Source: an uncultured Erysipelotrichaceae bacterium (lineage in GTDB: Bacteria; Bacillota_I; Bacilli_A; RF39; UBA660). From it: a DNA stretch of 64,000 nucleotides. The stretch spans positions 265,438 through 329,437 of the forward strand of contig CADANC010000001.1 of the NCBI GenBank assembly GCA_902789225.1, given 5' to 3'. A model generated the notes under the pieces. It was not told the DNA's origin. It did no database searches and saw only the letters and a program-made list of their open reading frames with translations. Below are positions 1 to 9,480 of the stretch, piece after piece (positions within the stretch are counted from its first letter, which is position 1; each line of letters starts with the position of its first letter). The translations under genes and the position numbers were made by a program.

Positions 1-1958
1 CTTTGATTAGGATATACATGAGCAGGAACTAATTGATAATTACCTAATCCACCAATATCTTTTAATTCTAAATAAACACTAGTTCCAACATTTGGATCAC
101 TACCAGGTATAAACATAATATAGTTTTCTACAGTATCATAAGAATTAGAATCTACATAATGAGCAGTATTATTACCAGTATCACTATAATATAAATCTTC
201 TACAGCAGTCATAATCTTAACACCAGAATTATTATCAATAGCATCTCCTAATCCTTTTAAACCATCACATTTTTGTGAGATTCTAGACATATTGAAAACA
301 GCTTCACCACGTAAGAATTTAGCTTTTAATTCATCCATGCATTCAGGAGTATCTATAATAGCATTAATAATATCTAAGTAATTTCCACAACCATATCGAT
401 CAAGTACACTCATAGCTTCACTAACAGTACGAGTATTTAATATTACTTGTTTAACTATACTAGAAGTAAGTTTTTGTTTTACCCTAAGTAAATCAGCAAT
501 ATTATCATCACCTCTTAAATATCTAGATTTAACATATCCAATAGAAGGAATAGCATCTACAGTATCGTGTCTATAATATCTAAAATCATCTTCACTCAAA
601 TCAATATAATCTAAAATATCAGAATAATTATTAGGACTATTAAAACCTATACCAATATGAGTAGCATTTACTTTACTTGTTATTTCACTAGAAATACTAT
701 GCAACAATCCACCAAAAGTAGAAACATCCATAGGATCCCCTATTCCTAAACTCAAGTCTTTACTTAATTTTATATACTGACTAGATATAGCAGCATCAAT
801 ATTAAAATCTTTATCTAAATGAAATCTTTCAGTAAATAATTCTTTTAACTCATTATAATTTTCATCATTTTTATAATTTTCAAAATAATATTTAAATTTC
901 ATCATATCATTAATTGAAATATCTTCTTTAAGAATAGTATCATTCAATTCTTCAACATCTAAAGGATTATTTCTATATGCTTTAGAAACCTTCCTATAAT
1001 ATTGAAGTATAGAATTATTTATTTTAGCAGGAATATCAATTCCAAGTTTATTCATATCAAGTGAACCATCTTGATATCTATCTAATACTTTTAAAGTTGC
1101 TACACGAAGAAATTCTCTTTTACCATTCTTAATCAAATCACTAACATCTCTAGTACCACTATAATGTTTAGAAGCATGACTTGCTACATAATCTATTAAT
1201 TCCTGATTAGTAGGATCATCAAATAGACTTTTATATAGTCCTATATTAGATCGCTTTAGATCAAATATCATATAAGCCATATCTTTTTTAATATCATCAG
1301 GCCTAGATAATTTAATCATTTCTAAATCAACTTTTCTTTCTTTATAACTAAAATATAACAATTTATTAACTAAACTTAATGTTTGTAATCTAATACCAAA
1401 ATCTTCACAATCTATTAATCCATCTAGTACATTTTCACCATATAAATTATCCATAGATAATAAATAAAAAAAGTTACCAATAGAATCAAAGTCAGTACTA
1501 GTAGCATCCAATAAATCCATTCTTCTATGAAGCATTCTTAAAATATCACTATTATACTGAACAACACTACTATCAGCTCCACCTAATGGGACTACATTAT
1601 TACGAATAGTATCAACCATATCATATAGTAGAGTGTTTGATCCATCTCCAGAAGAAAACGTAGGAAAACCATATCCATGTAAAATATGTCTTAAATTCAA
1701 AGGTACAGACCCACCTGAAAAAGTAAGAGAACTATTTCTAACAGGTAAATAAGTAAATACAATATTATTTGCTCCTAAAGAACATAATTTTAAATATTCA
1801 AGATAAGCATCACTAAAAGAACTACTAAATTGTTGTAGTTGTATATCAAATTCATAAATATCTCCTACAGTTGCATTAGGACCTTCATCATATAAAACAG
1901 ATCCTTCTGTCCTAATAGCAACATCATCAGAAGCATATAAACTTATTTGCCCTGCCAT
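1..1958 (-). CDS. Unrecognised large protein, 3' end outside the window
   Basis: An open frame of about 652 codons runs without a stop from an ATG at 1958 to the left edge. A ribosome site (GGTGAGAAGG) lies directly before the ATG. The protein begins MAGQISLYASDDVAIRTEG and has no signal peptide, no membrane segment and no motif I can name; it looks soluble, with many Asp, Ser and Tyr and short helical stretches. It is divergent from the gene at 2051 and shares a 90-bp promoter region with it. Since the C-terminus is missing, a recognisable domain could lie outside. I do not assign a function; that it is a real gene is clear from its length. Confidence 0.85.
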   Translation of the reverse strand, partial: MAGQISLYASDDVAIRTEGSVLYDEGPNATVGDIYEFDIQLQQFSSSFSDAYLEYLKLCSLGANNIVFTYLPVRNSSLTFSGGSVPLNLRHILHGYGFPTFSSGDGSNTLLYDMVDTIRNNVVPLGGADSSVVQYNSDILRMLHRRMDLLDATSTDFDSIGNFFYLLSMDNLYGENVLDGLIDCEDFGIRLQTLSLVNKLLYFSYKERKVDLEMIKLSRPDDIKKDMAYMIFDLKRSNIGLYKSLFDDPTNQELIDYVASHASKHYSGTRDVSDLIKNGKREFLRVATLKVLDRYQDGSLDMNKLGIDIPAKINNSILQYYRKVSKAYRNNPLDVEELNDTILKEDISINDMMKFKYYFENYKNDENYNELKELFTERFHLDKDFNIDAAISSQYIKLSKDLSLGIGDPMDVSTFGGLLHSISSEITSKVNATHIGIGFNSPNNYSDILDYIDLSEDDFRYYRHDTVDAIPSIGYVKSRYLRGDDNIADLLRVKQKLTSSIVKQVILNTRTVSEAMSVLDRYGCGNYLDIINAIIDTPECMDELKAKFLRGEAVFNMSRISQKCDGLKGLGDAIDNNSGVKIMTAVEDLYYSDTGNNTAHYVDSNSYDTVENYIMFIPGSDPNVGTSVYLELKDIGGLGNYQLVPAHVYPNQ

Positions 1959-1969
1959 CCTTCTCACCT

Positions 1970-1998
1970 ATTATAATGATAGCAAAAGAAATTGACAT
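1970..1998 (-). promoter_or_regulatory. Putative promoter for the left-edge gene
   Basis: On the minus strand ATGTCA (1993-1998) and TATAAT (1970-1975) are 17 bp apart. The -35 overlaps that of the divergent promoter by five bases, so both polymerases would compete for the same site. The 5' leader would be only a few bases long. Confidence 0.45.
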
Positions 1999-2020
1999 TT
2001 TCAATGTAATATGATAAAAT
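1992..2020 (+). promoter_or_regulatory. Sigma-A promoter for the gene at 2051
   Basis: TTGACA (1992-1997) and TAAAAT (2015-2020) have a 17-bp spacer, with a TG one base before the -10. The -35 lies in an ATTGA-N5-TCAAT inverted repeat (1991-2005), a possible small operator. Confidence 0.75.
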
Positions 2021-2050
2021 ATACAGCTGAAAAAAAGAGAGGTTGGTAAT

Positions 2051-2761
2051 ATGGAAAAAAATACTTTAAAAAGAATGTTAACAAAAAGAAAAGAACTAGA
2101 TGCTATCCAAGACATCGACAAAAAAACACAAGAAATTGTTGCTACGCTTGATATTGATATAGAAGATTTTAAAAAAGCATATAACGAAAGTGGAGATTTT
2201 GTATTAGCACAATTACAATCATTAGAAAAAAAAGTATTAAGTAAATCAATAGCAAATACTATAACTTTAAATGGCAATGTTATCCCAGATGAATTATATG
2301 ATAGAATAACAGAAGCAGCTAATACCGCAACTCTTTTCAAACAAAATAGAGAATCATTAGCTAAATCAATAACATCTCTACAAGAAGGCGATATAATAGC
2401 ACTTTCACCATTACAAATCGCTCAATTATTAATAAATGTTTCAGAAGAAGATAAACCTTTATTTACAGCAGAAGAAAAAGAAATTATAAATGATCTTGCT
2501 AAAAAACCACAAGTATATAAAGCAAAAGAAGCAAAATCTATATTATCTTTCTTAGAAATGAAAAGACTATCAACTAGAGAAAATACAGATTTATATAATA
2601 GAGTAATAAATTCTTTAGAACATAATTGTGAATATGAACCATTATTTATTGAAGAAGGCCAATTAATAAGAGTAAGTGAAGAAAAGAAAAAAGAAATCAA
2701 AACACCTATTAAAAAAATAGAATTAAATAATGATAATAATAAAAGGAACAGAAAAATATAA
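2051..2761 (+). CDS. Unrecognised 236-aa helical protein
   Basis: The ATG at 2051 follows AGAGAGGTTGG at a good distance and a strong promoter. The protein is soluble, charged and predicted mostly helical; residues about 1-40 are Lys/Asp/Glu-rich and the last 30 residues are Lys/Asn-rich and basic (ending NKRNRKI). I see no signal peptide, membrane segment or known motif. It is the only plus-strand gene in the first 34 kb and is divergent from another unrecognised gene, so the two may act together, but that is only inferred from position. A terminator hairpin overlaps its stop. Confidence 0.75.
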   Translation: MEKNTLKRMLTKRKELDAIQDIDKKTQEIVATLDIDIEDFKKAYNESGDFVLAQLQSLEKKVLSKSIANTITLNGNVIPDELYDRITEAANTATLFKQNRESLAKSITSLQEGDIIALSPLQIAQLLINVSEEDKPLFTAEEKEIINDLAKKPQVYKAKEAKSILSFLEMKRLSTRENTDLYNRVINSLEHNCEYEPLFIEEGQLIRVSEEKKKEIKTPIKKIELNNDNNKRNRKI

Positions 2762-2776
2762 TCTGTTCCTTTTTTT
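2741..2776 (+). terminator. Bidirectional intrinsic terminator
   Basis: A stem AAGGAACAG / CTGTTCCTT is followed by a T run, and its 5' side starts in an A run, so it can end both the plus gene at 2051 and the minus gene ending at 2775. Confidence 0.8.
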
Positions 2777-3500
2777 AATTATTTTCTAAATCACCAATAG
2801 GATTTTTAATATTATCAACTTTTCCTATATCATAATATTCTAATTTTATATCAAAATTATTAGTACAAGAACCAATAGTATGACAATAATTACTAAATTT
2901 AAAATTAACATGATCTATATTATTATCAGTCTTAAATATAACACCAACTTCACTAGGAATATCATCATAATCAGTAATATTACCATCTAATAATTCATTA
3001 ATAGTATTAGAACTTATTAAAAAATTATAAATTACTTTTCCACTTTCATAATCCGTTTTATTAGAAAAAGATGAATTCTTAACTAACTTATCAACATAAT
3101 CAATATTAGTGAATTTATAAAAACTATTAGGATTATCACACTTAATCCAAGTGCCATCAGTATTAATCAAAAAGTTATCTAAACTTCTAAAATACTCTCT
3201 ACTTTCTTCCCCAGTAGTAATTGTAAACATTTCGGTACTTTCATTTATTTTACCTTCTATTGTTGTTTCAACCCCATCTAGATTTATTTTATATTTATAT
3301 CTGTAATTAGCATCTAACAAACTATCCCATGAAGAATCATTTGTAACAGTATTATAATACTCTTCAGGATTAGTAGTACCTACAGTCCTAGAAAAAATCC
3401 CAATAAAAACAAGAAATAAAATAAACGCTAAAAAGAAAAGCAAAGCCTTTCCTTTAGTAGTAGATCCAATTTCATTCATATTATCAATAAAATTTTTCAT
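2775..3500 (-). CDS. Single-pass membrane protein, unknown function
   Basis: 241 aa. Residues about 18-38 form one hydrophobic segment (LLFFLAFILFLVFIGIF) after a short basic N-terminus, and the remaining 200 residues are polar with Asn, Asp, Tyr and Thr, as in an extracytoplasmic domain. Two Cys (SYCHTIGSCTN) near residues 205-215 could form a disulfide. The start codon overlaps the fmt stop (TAATG), so the two are translationally coupled. No family recognised; not a lipoprotein, since no lipobox is present. Confidence 0.75.
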   Translation of the reverse strand: MKNFIDNMNEIGSTTKGKALLFFLAFILFLVFIGIFSRTVGTTNPEEYYNTVTNDSSWDSLLDANYRYKYKINLDGVETTIEGKINESTEMFTITTGEESREYFRSLDNFLINTDGTWIKCDNPNSFYKFTNIDYVDKLVKNSSFSNKTDYESGKVIYNFLISSNTINELLDGNITDYDDIPSEVGVIFKTDNNIDHVNFKFSNYCHTIGSCTNNFDIKLEYYDIGKVDNIKNPIGDLENN

Positions 3501-4420
3501 TACAACACCTTATTTATTAATTTATTCTTATCTATTCCATTTAAATAACTAGATACATCCATTTTTTTCTTTCCAAAAGGTTGAATTTCTTCTAGGATTA
3601 TTTCTCCATCTCCAGTACTAATACCTATACCATCTTTATATAATTGAAAGATTACTCCAGGCTTATCATACTTATTAGTACCTATTCTACTCTTAAATAC
3701 CTTAGTACGATTATCATCCATCATAAAATATGCTCCAATACTAGGAGATAATCCTCTAATTAAATTATATATTTCTATAGTTGATTTACTAAAATCAATA
3801 ATTTCATCTTCAGGCTTAATATTATAAGCATAACTTACTTCATCTTCATTTTGTTTTTCTCTAGTATTAGTACCATCTATTATTGAAGGTAATACCTCTA
3901 TTAATAATTCACTACCTAATTTACTTAATTTATCAGATAAAGTTTCTAAATTATCATCCATTTCTATTGGAATAGATCTCTTACTAATTATATCTCCTGT
4001 ATCCATTCCAACATCCATATACATAATAGTTATACCTGTCTCACTATCTCCATTAATAATAGCTCTGTGAATTGGCGCACCACCCCTATATTTAGGTAAT
4101 AAAGAAGCATGTACATTTATACAACCTAATCTAGGTATATCTAATACTTCTTTAGGAATAATTTGTCCATAAGCACAAGTAACTATTAAATCAGGATTCC
4201 AATCTATAATCTTTTGATAATCATTTCTAATCTTTACAGGCTGAAATACTTCTATATTATTATTCAAAGCTAATTCTTTAACAGGAGTATTAGTAAGTAT
4301 TCTTTTTCTACCAACTTCTTTATCAGGTTGACTAACTACTCCAATAACATCATAATTATCAATTAAACTTTGTAATATATTTGTCGCAAAGACAGGCGTT
4401 CCCATAAAAACAATCTTCAT
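3500..4420 (-). CDS. fmt: Methionyl-tRNA formyltransferase
   Basis: 306 aa, the usual length. It transfers a formyl group from 10-formyl-THF to Met-tRNA(fMet) for translation initiation. The N-terminal formyltransferase fold starts MKIVFMGTPVFA; catalytic Asn102, His104 and Asp140 sit in CINVHASLLPKYRGGAP and MYMDVGMDTGDI. The C-terminal tRNA-binding barrel domain (about 205-300) is present. In Bacillus fmt follows priA and def; here priA lies upstream with two unknown genes between, and def is not in the window. Confidence 0.97.
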   Translation of the reverse strand: MKIVFMGTPVFATNILQSLIDNYDVIGVVSQPDKEVGRKRILTNTPVKELALNNNIEVFQPVKIRNDYQKIIDWNPDLIVTCAYGQIIPKEVLDIPRLGCINVHASLLPKYRGGAPIHRAIINGDSETGITIMYMDVGMDTGDIISKRSIPIEMDDNLETLSDKLSKLGSELLIEVLPSIIDGTNTREKQNEDEVSYAYNIKPEDEIIDFSKSTIEIYNLIRGLSPSIGAYFMMDDNRTKVFKSRIGTNKYDKPGVIFQLYKDGIGISTGDGEIILEEIQPFGKKKMDVSSYLNGIDKNKLINKVL

Positions 4421-4465
4421 ATTATCACTCCTAAGTAGTTATAGTAAAATAATTATCAAATAAAA

Positions 4466-5557
4466 TCAAACAATATTTATAATTACTAATAATAATCCTA
4501 TAGTTAAGAATAATACACCTAGTAGCATTAATATAGATACAACACCATGATTACCTACAAAATCATCATATAAACTAAAATCATCATCTTTTATTTTATA
4601 ATTATTAGATTTAACAAAATTATTAGAAAAACTAATTATTTCTATATCATCATTCTTAATATTATACTCATATTTATAATTAGTATAATTATTATTAACT
4701 AACCTATCAAATATAACATCATAATTTTCAGTATTATATTTTTGAATAAACTTATCTAAATCAAATTCATCCATTTTTAACTTATCTCTTCTAACTAACA
4801 TAATAGATGAATTAACACTATCATTATTAAGAAGATTCCATTCTTTATTAAAAAGATCAATTATTCTTTCACCTAAATCACCAGAAATATAATTACTACT
4901 AATTACTTTCTTAATATTAGATAAACACTTTTTATAATCTTTCTTTAAATAAGCATCTTTATACCTTACTAAATCATCATTACATATTAAATCATAAAAG
5001 TAATAAGGACTTCTAACTGAATAATAATAAGCAGTCTTCATATTATCAGTTAAATATATAACATTATCATTAAAATCTTTATCAATAATATTAATATTTT
5101 CGTTTATTAAATCATTTTTTAAATTATTAAAGTCATTATATAAATTTTTATAACTATTAATAATAAACCCATTCTTATTAATATCATCAGTATAAATATC
5201 ACTATAAGCATGCATCATATATCCATTAACAATATATTTATCATAAATATATTTTATAAATGACTCTTTACTATTACATCCTAGTTTAGTAATAATAATT
5301 TTACTAAGTAATTTATTTATACCATCATTAATATCATCTAATTTATCCAATTTTTTAAATAAATATTTTAATTCTCCAAAGTAACTATCAAAATGCATTA
5401 TATTATCAACAATAATACTATATTTAAATAAAGCATCATAAAAGATACCAATCAAATCATATTGATCAGCATTTACTTTATTACGATATACATCTTTATT
5501 ATATAAATCAGTAATAAAATTAATAATATCCTCTCTTTTTAATAGTTCTTTAAACAT
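4466..5557 (-). CDS. Unknown protein with C-terminal membrane anchor
   Basis: 363 aa, very rich in Asn, Asp, Tyr, Lys and Ile, predicted helical and cytoplasmic, with a single hydrophobic segment at about 338-361 and almost nothing after it, so it looks tail-anchored. A GGAGAT ribosome site precedes the ATG. It follows an 85-aa membrane protein by 8 bp and precedes fmt by 45 bp, within the priA-fmt operon position where def normally lies. No family recognised. Confidence 0.75.
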   Translation of the reverse strand: MFKELLKREDIINFITDLYNKDVYRNKVNADQYDLIGIFYDALFKYSIIVDNIMHFDSYFGELKYLFKKLDKLDDINDGINKLLSKIIITKLGCNSKESFIKYIYDKYIVNGYMMHAYSDIYTDDINKNGFIINSYKNLYNDFNNLKNDLINENINIIDKDFNDNVIYLTDNMKTAYYYSVRSPYYFYDLICNDDLVRYKDAYLKKDYKKCLSNIKKVISSNYISGDLGERIIDLFNKEWNLLNNDSVNSSIMLVRRDKLKMDEFDLDKFIQKYNTENYDVIFDRLVNNNYTNYKYEYNIKNDDIEIISFSNNFVKSNNYKIKDDDFSLYDDFVGNHGVVSILMLLGVLFLTIGLLLVIINIV

Positions 5558-5565
5558 AATATCTC

Positions 5566-5823
5566 CTAATTTGTACCTCTACTTATATAGAAAAATGCCA
5601 TAACAGCAATAAAAATAAATAATACTAATAAAATAAGTTTAACTACAACATTATCTTTATCATAAAAATTACTTCTATCAGTAGTACTCTTATTAATTAA
5701 ATCTCTATATTCTTCTTGATTCTTTCTATTAACATCAACACCATTATCACTATCATTAATATTAAGATTTTCTTGATTTTGTTCTTCACTATAGTTATTA
5801 CCTTTATTATCAAAGAATTCCAT
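5566..5823 (-). CDS. Small tail-anchored membrane protein
   Basis: 85 aa. About 55 polar residues (Asn, Asp, Glu-rich) are followed by one membrane segment at about 61-80 (VKLILLVLFIFIAVMAFFYI) and a short SRGTN tail. A good GAGGTGA site precedes the ATG. It sits 8 bp upstream of the 363-aa tail-anchored protein, so the pair share topology and probably an operon. No family recognised. Confidence 0.7.
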   Translation of the reverse strand: MEFFDNKGNNYSEEQNQENLNINDSDNGVDVNRKNQEEYRDLINKSTTDRSNFYDKDNVVVKLILLVLFIFIAVMAFFYISRGTN

Positions 5824-5865
5824 AACTACTCACCTCTATTCTTACTTATATATTATCATAAATAT

Positions 5866-5896
5866 CAATAAAATCCTACACTAATGTGTAGGATTA
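5866..5896 (-). terminator. Terminator of priA
   Basis: The hairpin AATCCTACAC / GTGTAGGATT overlaps the priA stop codon and is followed on the minus strand by TTTATT. The T run is short, so some readthrough into the downstream operon is likely. Confidence 0.6.
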
Positions 5897-8037
5897 AAGT
5901 CTATATCTATTTTTACATAACTATTATTCTTATAATGATCAATTATTTTAGATAATATTTCTTTAATATTATCAATATTTTTATACTTAATATAAATACC
6001 ATATCTATAAGTATTATTAATTCTAAATAATTCAGAAGGTCCTAAAATAATATTATTATTTAAATTTCTATCTAAACTTCTTTTAATTTTATTAGACTCA
6101 TTAAAAACGATTGAATTGTCTTTTCCGCTTATTTTTACAAAACAAATATAATAATAAGGAGGATATTTTAATACTTTTCTAATATTCATTTCTTCTTTAT
6201 AAAAACCTAAATAATTATTATATTTAACATACTTTATAGCATAATGATCAGGATTATATGTTTGTATTAATACTTTACCAGTCTTATCACTTCTTCCAGC
6301 TCTTCCACTAACTTGATTAAGTAAAGAAAAAGTATTTTCACTACTTCTAAAATCTGGAATATTAAGTGATGTATCAGCATTAATTACACCAACTAATGTA
6401 ACTAGAGGAAAATCAAGTCCTTTACTAACTATTTGAGTACCTAATAATACATCATATTCGTGATTACGAAAAGAATTAATCATTTTTTCATGCATACCCT
6501 TACGACTAGTCGTATCATAATCCATTCGAAGTATCTTACCTGTAGTAAGTTTTTTTAATTCTTCTTCAATTCTCTCAGTTCCAACGCCCAAAGGAGAAAG
6601 TGATTTTTCATGGCACTCAGGACAAATAATCTGTTCTTTAGTAGCATATCCACAATAATGACATCTTAGTGTCTTACTACTTTTATGATAAGTAAGAGTA
6701 ATATCACAATTAGGACATTTAAATGTATAACCACAATTCTTACAAGATACAAAAGATGAATATCCTCTACGATTAAGAAGTAATATAACTTGTTCACCCA
6801 AACTAATTTTATTATTTATTTCATCAATTAAAGGTTTACTAAAATGACCAACACTTCTTTTTATTTCATTATTCATATCAATAATACTAATTTCTGGAAG
6901 TTCTTTTCCATTAACTCTTTTATCTAATTTTAATAAGTGATATACCCCTTTTTCAGCTCTAGCCATTACTTCTAATGAAGGAGTAGCTGAACCAAATAAT
7001 ACTTTAGCATTATGATATTTAGAACGAATCAAAGCAATATCTTTAGCATTATATCTAGGATTAGAATCACTTTGTTTATAAGAATCACTATGTTCTTCAT
7101 CAATAATAATTACACCAATATTTTTAAGAGGCGCAAATATAGCACTTCTTGCTCCTATTACAATAGAAGCTTCTCCTCTCTCTATTCTTCTATATTCATC
7201 ATATCTTTCCCCGTCACTTAAAGCAGAATGCAAAGCAGCTATTTTATTACCAAATCTATCACTAAATCTATCTAATAATTGATGAGTTAAACTAATCTCA
7301 GGAACTAAAACAATTGCTGTTTTATTAAGATTTAAATAATAATCAATTATTTCCATATATACTTCAGTTTTACCTGAACCAGTCACTCCAAAAAGGAGTG
7401 TAGGAACTAAATCATCATAAGAAATAAATTCATCATATACTTTTCTTTGTAAAGGAGTTAATTCATGTTTAATAATATTTTCATTAGAATGATCTAATCT
7501 ATAAGATTCTATTTTTTCTTCAATTAAAATATTCTTACTCTTTAAAGTATTTAAAGAACTAATACTAATATCAACCAATTCACTTCTTTTTATTCTACCC
7601 TTACTACATTTATTAATTATTTCTAATTGTTTATTATTAAATTTATAATCATTTAAATCTATATCTTTATTAATAGAATAATAGGTATCAAATTTTTTAT
7701 TGATAGAATTATCATGAGCTTTTAATGCTTTTGGAAGCATAACTTGATAACAAGAAATTAATGTAGATAAAGTCATTTCTTTCAATTGTTTTCCTAATTC
7801 TAACATTTCATCATTTAATACAACCTCTTCAGAAACAATAGAATTTATATATTTTAAATTATCTATATCACTATCATCTTTTATTCCTAAAACAAAACCA
7901 ACTATTTCTCTTCTTCCAAAAGGAACATTAACTCTAACCCCTATTTTTATATCATTTTCTAACTCTTGAGGTACAAGATAATCAAAACACTTATCAACAT
8001 TACTACTAGAAACTTCTACTAAAACACTAACAATCAT
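5881..8037 (-). CDS. priA: Primosomal replication restart helicase PriA
   Basis: 718 aa, slightly shorter than most PriA. It is a 3'-5' DNA helicase that reloads the replisome at stalled forks. The N-terminal 3'-BD (MIVSVLVEV...FDYLVP, PFGRREIVGFVLG) is followed by Walker A GVTGSGKT (217-224), DEEH (313-316) and the paired zinc-binding Cys at 432, 435, 441, 444, 459, 462, 472 and 475, inserted in the helicase core. GTERIEEEL and the GRAGRSDKTG motif VI are present. A GGAGGTATAAGT site precedes the ATG. Confidence 0.97.
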   Translation of the reverse strand: MIVSVLVEVSSSNVDKCFDYLVPQELENDIKIGVRVNVPFGRREIVGFVLGIKDDSDIDNLKYINSIVSEEVVLNDEMLELGKQLKEMTLSTLISCYQVMLPKALKAHDNSINKKFDTYYSINKDIDLNDYKFNNKQLEIINKCSKGRIKRSELVDISISSLNTLKSKNILIEEKIESYRLDHSNENIIKHELTPLQRKVYDEFISYDDLVPTLLFGVTGSGKTEVYMEIIDYYLNLNKTAIVLVPEISLTHQLLDRFSDRFGNKIAALHSALSDGERYDEYRRIERGEASIVIGARSAIFAPLKNIGVIIIDEEHSDSYKQSDSNPRYNAKDIALIRSKYHNAKVLFGSATPSLEVMARAEKGVYHLLKLDKRVNGKELPEISIIDMNNEIKRSVGHFSKPLIDEINNKISLGEQVILLLNRRGYSSFVSCKNCGYTFKCPNCDITLTYHKSSKTLRCHYCGYATKEQIICPECHEKSLSPLGVGTERIEEELKKLTTGKILRMDYDTTSRKGMHEKMINSFRNHEYDVLLGTQIVSKGLDFPLVTLVGVINADTSLNIPDFRSSENTFSLLNQVSGRAGRSDKTGKVLIQTYNPDHYAIKYVKYNNYLGFYKEEMNIRKVLKYPPYYYICFVKISGKDNSIVFNESNKIKRSLDRNLNNNIILGPSELFRINNTYRYGIYIKYKNIDNIKEILSKIIDHYKNNSYVKIDIDFNPTH

Positions 8038-8065
8038 ACTTATACCTCCTAAAATTATTATACAC

Positions 8066-8098
8066 TAAAAAAGAAAAAAGACTATTACTAGTCTTTTA
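8066..8098 (-). terminator. Terminator of the class B sortase gene
   Basis: A stem AAAAGACTA / TAGTCTTTT with a T-rich tail lies at the end of the sortase gene on the minus strand. Confidence 0.8.
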
Positions 8099-9037
8099 AA
8101 AAGCTTCTTCGTTAATTAATTTAGCATGTACAACTTTTCTACCTTTATTATCTTCTGTACAAGTAGATAGAGTAATTATTTTATCACTTGCACTAACAGT
8201 CTCACCAAATCCCATTGTATCTTTACCAGCAAGACCATTTAACCAATTTTGATATTCACTATCACTATAGAAATCAACTTGTAGATAATCAACTACAGGC
8301 TCACTTATATAAACACTAAATATTTTATAAGTATATTTTTTACCAGGAGTTAAAACAATAATATTATGAGAAGTATTATTAAACCATTTCTTAGTGAATA
8401 ATTTACTAACACTACCAAATCCACCTTTATTTAATAAATTATGTCCATAAAATATAACATTATAATCACTCATAGGTCTATTTCTATAATCCATAAAAAT
8501 CCAACCATTATGTGTATAATCTTTAGTAAAATTATGAGTTAAATAAAAGTCATTATCAGAAGTTAAAACAACAGGATAATTAATATTAGTACCATCAACA
8601 CTAATCCATGCAACAGTCTGTTCATTAATACTTTGTAACCAATTAAAATCTACTTCGCTCAAACTCATTTTACTAAATCTAGCATATGAGTAATCAGCAA
8701 TAATGCTCTCATCTTGAGGTGGAGCCTCTTCTACCTTTTCTTCTACCTTAGGAATATCATCATTTTTAGATAAATCAACAACTTTTTGTCCAGGAGAATA
8801 TATTAAACTAAAAATAGTAGTAAAACTCAAAATATAAATACAAGCAAGCAAAATAGCTTCAGGTCTATCTTTTTCAAGTAATTTATTAATAGGCTTATCA
8901 AATTTATTTTTAAATATTTTATTTAATACTTTTAATACAGAAATAAGAATTGTACTAACACCTGTATAAATAATGTTAAGAATAAATGTAAAACCATTCA
9001 TAGTAGTATTAAAAAGATATGCTAAAATTTTAAACAT
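8096..9037 (-). CDS. Class B sortase
   Basis: 313 aa. This membrane transpeptidase cuts a sorting signal and joins the surface protein to peptidoglycan. Two hydrophobic regions (about 15-38 and 60-80) lie before a catalytic domain with WISVDGTNINYPVV and FMDYRN, typical of class B. The catalytic triad is intact: His199 (FYGHNLL), Cys293 (TLSTC) and Arg300 (GRKVVHAKL). It is longer at the N-terminus than usual. The NPKTG and NPVTG proteins at 14016 and 39271 are the likely substrates, since class B enzymes prefer NPxTx; this pairing is inferred. It follows a small membrane protein by 15 bp. Confidence 0.9.
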   Translation of the reverse strand: MFKILAYLFNTTMNGFTFILNIIYTGVSTILISVLKVLNKIFKNKFDKPINKLLEKDRPEAILLACIYILSFTTIFSLIYSPGQKVVDLSKNDDIPKVEEKVEEAPPQDESIIADYSYARFSKMSLSEVDFNWLQSINEQTVAWISVDGTNINYPVVLTSDNDFYLTHNFTKDYTHNGWIFMDYRNRPMSDYNVIFYGHNLLNKGGFGSVSKLFTKKWFNNTSHNIIVLTPGKKYTYKIFSVYISEPVVDYLQVDFYSDSEYQNWLNGLAGKDTMGFGETVSASDKIITLSTCTEDNKGRKVVHAKLINEEAF

Positions 9038-9052
9038 TTATATCACCACATT

Positions 9053-9394
9053 TCAAATAATATCATCAGCGTCTTCTATTTCCAATATCTCTAATACTAT
9101 AGGTTCTTCAGTCTCTAAAGGTGTTAAAGCAATTCCAACATTATTATCTAATTCCTCAATTTTAGGAACATTTATGTCAACAATTGTTTTTCCTTCTAAA
9201 ACAGCTTCATCCCTAACAGCATTCTCTTTAATTATTTCATCTAATTTTTCTTCATACTGCCCTTTAATATCACTTTTACTATTCTTTTTTATATTTTTAC
9301 CATGATATATATCAATAATATTAATTACAACTCCAGTTATAAAAGAAAGGACAGCAATAATAGCAAGAACAATAATCTCTACTTTAATCAACAT
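9053..9394 (-). CDS. Small membrane protein with acidic tail
   Basis: 113 aa. One membrane segment (about 5-28, VEIIVLAIIAVLSFITGVVINII) is followed by a Lys-rich stretch and an acidic, probably disordered tail. It is 15 bp upstream of the class B sortase and probably co-transcribed, which suggests a role in the same envelope process. No family recognised. Confidence 0.65.
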   Translation of the reverse strand: MLIKVEIIVLAIIAVLSFITGVVINIIDIYHGKNIKKNSKSDIKGQYEEKLDEIIKENAVRDEAVLEGKTIVDINVPKIEELDNNVGIALTPLETEEPIVLEILEIEDADDII

Positions 9395-9437
9395 AGAAGC
9401 TTCCCTCCTATCTTATTAAATTATACAACAAACAAGA

Positions 9438-9480
9438 AAGAAAAAAAAGACATAATAAACTAAAATAGTCTAATTATGTC
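9438..9480 (-). terminator. Terminator of rseP
   Basis: On the minus strand GACATAATTA pairs with TTATTATGTC and is followed by eight T. It ends the uppS-cdsA-rseP operon. Confidence 0.8.

Noticed and set aside
1927-2340. Minus-strand frame overlapping the gene at 2051
   Set aside because: It lies opposite a gene with strong promoter and ribosome site and is hydrophobic only because it is the complement of Lys/Glu codons.
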